From Euwallacea fornicatus (lineage: Eukaryota > Arthropoda > Insecta > Coleoptera > Curculionidae), in the NCBI RefSeq assembly GCF_040115645.1, contig NW_027096020.1, forward strand, positions 930,001-994,000: a stretch of 64,000 nt of DNA, read 5' to 3'. How positions within the stretch are numbered: the stretch's first letter is position 1; the number at the start of each line of letters is the position of its first letter. Position numbers and translations under genes: made by a program. Below are positions 63,859-64,000 of the stretch, piece after piece. The notes under the pieces were generated by a model, which saw only the letters and a program-made list of their open reading frames with translations, was not told the origin of the DNA and made no database searches.

Positions 63859-64000
63859 CTAGAAACCGAGTAAGTTATGTGCTCAAACACACATCTTTCG
63901 TGAATTTTCAAGCTTTGAACCTCCGTAGCTTCGGCAAATGTGCTTCAAATACCTTCAAAACTTGACCACAGAATCACCTCGACGAGCTCTTTAACATGAC
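63859..64000. repeat. Partial monomer at right edge (M368, 142 bp)
   Basis: S-like front (TAAGTT, AAGCTTTGAAC, GTAGCTT, CTTGACC, CGACGAG), cut by the window end after CATGAC. It has a private C to A at 63904 (GAATTTT for GACTTTT) at a nearly invariant position. The array clearly continues to the right. Confidence 0.9.

Larger units (their letters stand above)
1..64000. repeat. 174-bp satellite DNA array, whole window
   Basis: Seen: the unit CTAGAAACCGAG..GAGTTTT recurs every 174 bases from base 1 to the end, always in the same orientation, giving 367 full copies plus a 142-base partial. All ten-monomer checkpoints (1741, 3481, 5221 and every 1740 bases to 62641) begin exactly on CTAG, so no net insertion or deletion has occurred between any of them. 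One monomer counts 70 G+C of 174. Known: satellites with units of about 150-180 bp, close to a nucleosome length, are typical of eukaryotic centromeric and pericentromeric heterochromatin. Inferred: this is part of such an array, probably from a plant. I do not recognise the family; it does not look like the Arabidopsis 178-bp, rice or maize centromere repeats or primate alpha satellite as I remember them. No open reading frame, RNA gene, transposon or unique spacer was found anywhere. Confidence 0.97.
53245..64000. repeat. Right-hand heterogeneous zone M307-M368
   Basis: Order: AB A'' R S3 W X0 X0 Y Z Dt F-like Dt AB L'' X0 X0 X0 Y X0 AB AD AE K AB A'' (R::S3) W Y Z Dt F-like Dt AB L'' AB AD A'' R S3 W (X0::Z) Dt F-like AB L'' X0 X0 X0 Y (X0::AB) A'' (R::S3) W S3 W X0 W-like F-like AB L'' A'' S-partial. 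G, H and I are absent, and X appears without GACTCTT. Local variants (CAGGACCGTCGG, ATTAAAAA, TAATGTATG, CCTCAACG, CATAGTATC) occur only here. The period is irregular: the seven-monomer run from Y recurs after 20 monomers, and AB-L'' pairs after 20, 11 and 15. Confidence 0.83.

Noticed and set aside
1..64000. Open reading frames running through the repeat, since 174 is divisible by 3
   Set aside because: All six frames meet stops in each monomer type examined. The most open minus-strand frame is stopped by the complement of TCAAAT or TCATAG about once per monomer, leaving at most some 60-70 codons with no start context or protein resemblance.
1..64000. CRISPR array or other repeat-spacer system
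   Set aside because: The repeats are 174 bp and contiguous, with no unique spacers, and variation is shared among copies, as in satellite DNA.
1..64000. CENP-B box (TTCGnnnnAnnCGGG)
   Set aside because: TTCG occurs at CTTTCGTG and CTTCGGCA, and on the other strand at CTCTTCGAG, but none is followed by the A and CGGG spacing.
1..64000. Telomere repeats, rRNA, tRNA, LTR or transposon insertions
   Set aside because: No TTTAGGG or TTAGGG tandem runs and no break in the 174-bp register anywhere, so there is no room for an inserted element.
1..64000. Assignment to a named satellite family or species
   Set aside because: Unit length is near those of several plant centromere repeats and primate alpha satellite (171 bp), but the sequence does not match those I remember. 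A database search of the 174-bp consensus would decide.

Overview
The whole 64 kb window is one uninterrupted head-to-tail satellite DNA array. The monomer is 174 bp and about 40% G+C (70 of 174 bases counted in one monomer). Setting the unit to begin at the CTAG of ..GAGTTTT|CTAGAAACCGAG.., monomers start at 1, 175, 349 and so on (1+174k). The window holds 367 complete monomers and a 142-base partial at the right edge. The register never slips: every tenth boundary I checked (1741, 3481, 5221 ... 62641) falls exactly on CTAG. No gene, RNA gene, transposon, telomere repeat or unique DNA interrupts the array. Both window edges lie inside it, so it is longer than 64 kb. A near-nucleosome-length unit with layered higher-order repeats (HORs) suggests a eukaryotic centromeric or pericentromeric satellite. 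A plant is the likeliest host by unit length and style, but I do not recognise the family and cannot name a species.

Monomers fall into about 30 recurring types. Copies of one type are nearly identical; different types differ by up to about 10% (A and E differ at 17 of 174 positions by hand count). I number monomers M1-M368 and use these letters. Tail class 1 = CGTCGAG, TTCATCATG, ending TTGG, in three forms: 1a (CATAAGG..TTGTATC), 1b (CAATAGG..TTCTGTG), 1c (TAATAGG..TTTCTGTG). Tail class 2 = CGACGAG or CGAAGAG, TTTAACATG, ending TGGG. A: CCGTAAC, TGAGTTCC, GATCATAG, tail 1a (A'' adds AAGATTT). B: TTATATGC, GCAGCTCC, GACCACAG, CGAAGAG (B2: CACAAATC; K: same with TTATGTGC). C: TAAGTT, AAGTTTTG, GTAGCTT, GAGCACAG, TTATAATG (P: AAGCTTTG). 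D: GAATCT, ACCATC, GAACACAG (Dt: TCTATC end; J: CACATATC; U: TAAGTT). E: GTAGCTT, CTTGACC, TAATAATG. F: GAATCT, CTTGACC, TCTATC (Z: GAGCAC and CGACGGG). G: AAATCTCAGG, ATGTGATC, tail 1b (O: GAGCAC, GACCCAAT). H: CTAGGAAACG, TGGTGAC, GCAGCTCC, TTTAAAT (Hc/Ht: TCCATC/TCTATC). I: TAAGTT, GACATTT, GTAGCTT, TTATAATG. S: I without GACATTT (S2: GATCTC, TTATAATTG; S3: TTATAATTG only). L: TTATCTCC, CACCACG (L': AAGCTTTG, TTATGTCC; L'': CTAGG, TAATGT). N: GAATCT, GAACACAG, TGATAATG. Q: GCAGCTCC front with GATCATAG and tail 1a. R: CTAGAAAACG, TTATTTGC, CAGATTC (R': TTATGTGC, CGACAAG). T: A front, tail 1b. V: GCAGCTCC with S2 tail. W: CTTACGTG, TTCATC. X: GACTCTT (X0: GACTTTT). Y: AAGTTTTAAAT, CAGG, tail 1a ending GTGCG. 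AA: CTTGAAACC, GTAAC. AB: AAGTTTTAAAT, CAGG, tail 1c; AC: the same with CTAGG start and TTAGG. AD: CTAGG, AAGATTTG, GCAGCTCC, TTCACAA. AE: AAGATTTGAAT, TTTAAAT, CGAAGAG.

Layout: 1-1914 lead-in with a doubled F-G-H triad; 1915-10266 two tandem copies of a 24-mer HOR (4176 bp each); 10267-14964 mixed block; 14965-22446 block containing a 13-mer (2262 bp) tandem duplication; 22447-29928 block beginning with the same module as 14965 (exactly 43 monomers later); 29929-33582 a third copy of that module ending in a fusion monomer; 33583-37062 10-mer (1740 bp) tandem pair; 36193-40368 an overlapping 12-mer (2088 bp) tandem pair; 40369-52374 a 34/35-mer HOR pair (5916 and 6090 bp); 52375-53244 lead-out; 53245-64000 a distinct, more heterogeneous zone without the G, H and I types and with more single-copy substitutions near its end.

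Nothing here works as a gene set. The picture is of whole-monomer duplications and deletions by in-register unequal exchange (or a process with the same outcome), with several fusion monomers whose breakpoints can be placed to within a few to a few tens of bases. Per-monomer features that could matter for chromatin are a near-palindromic junction containing TTCTAGAA, A/T tracts spaced at about 9-11 bp, and about six CpG sites.
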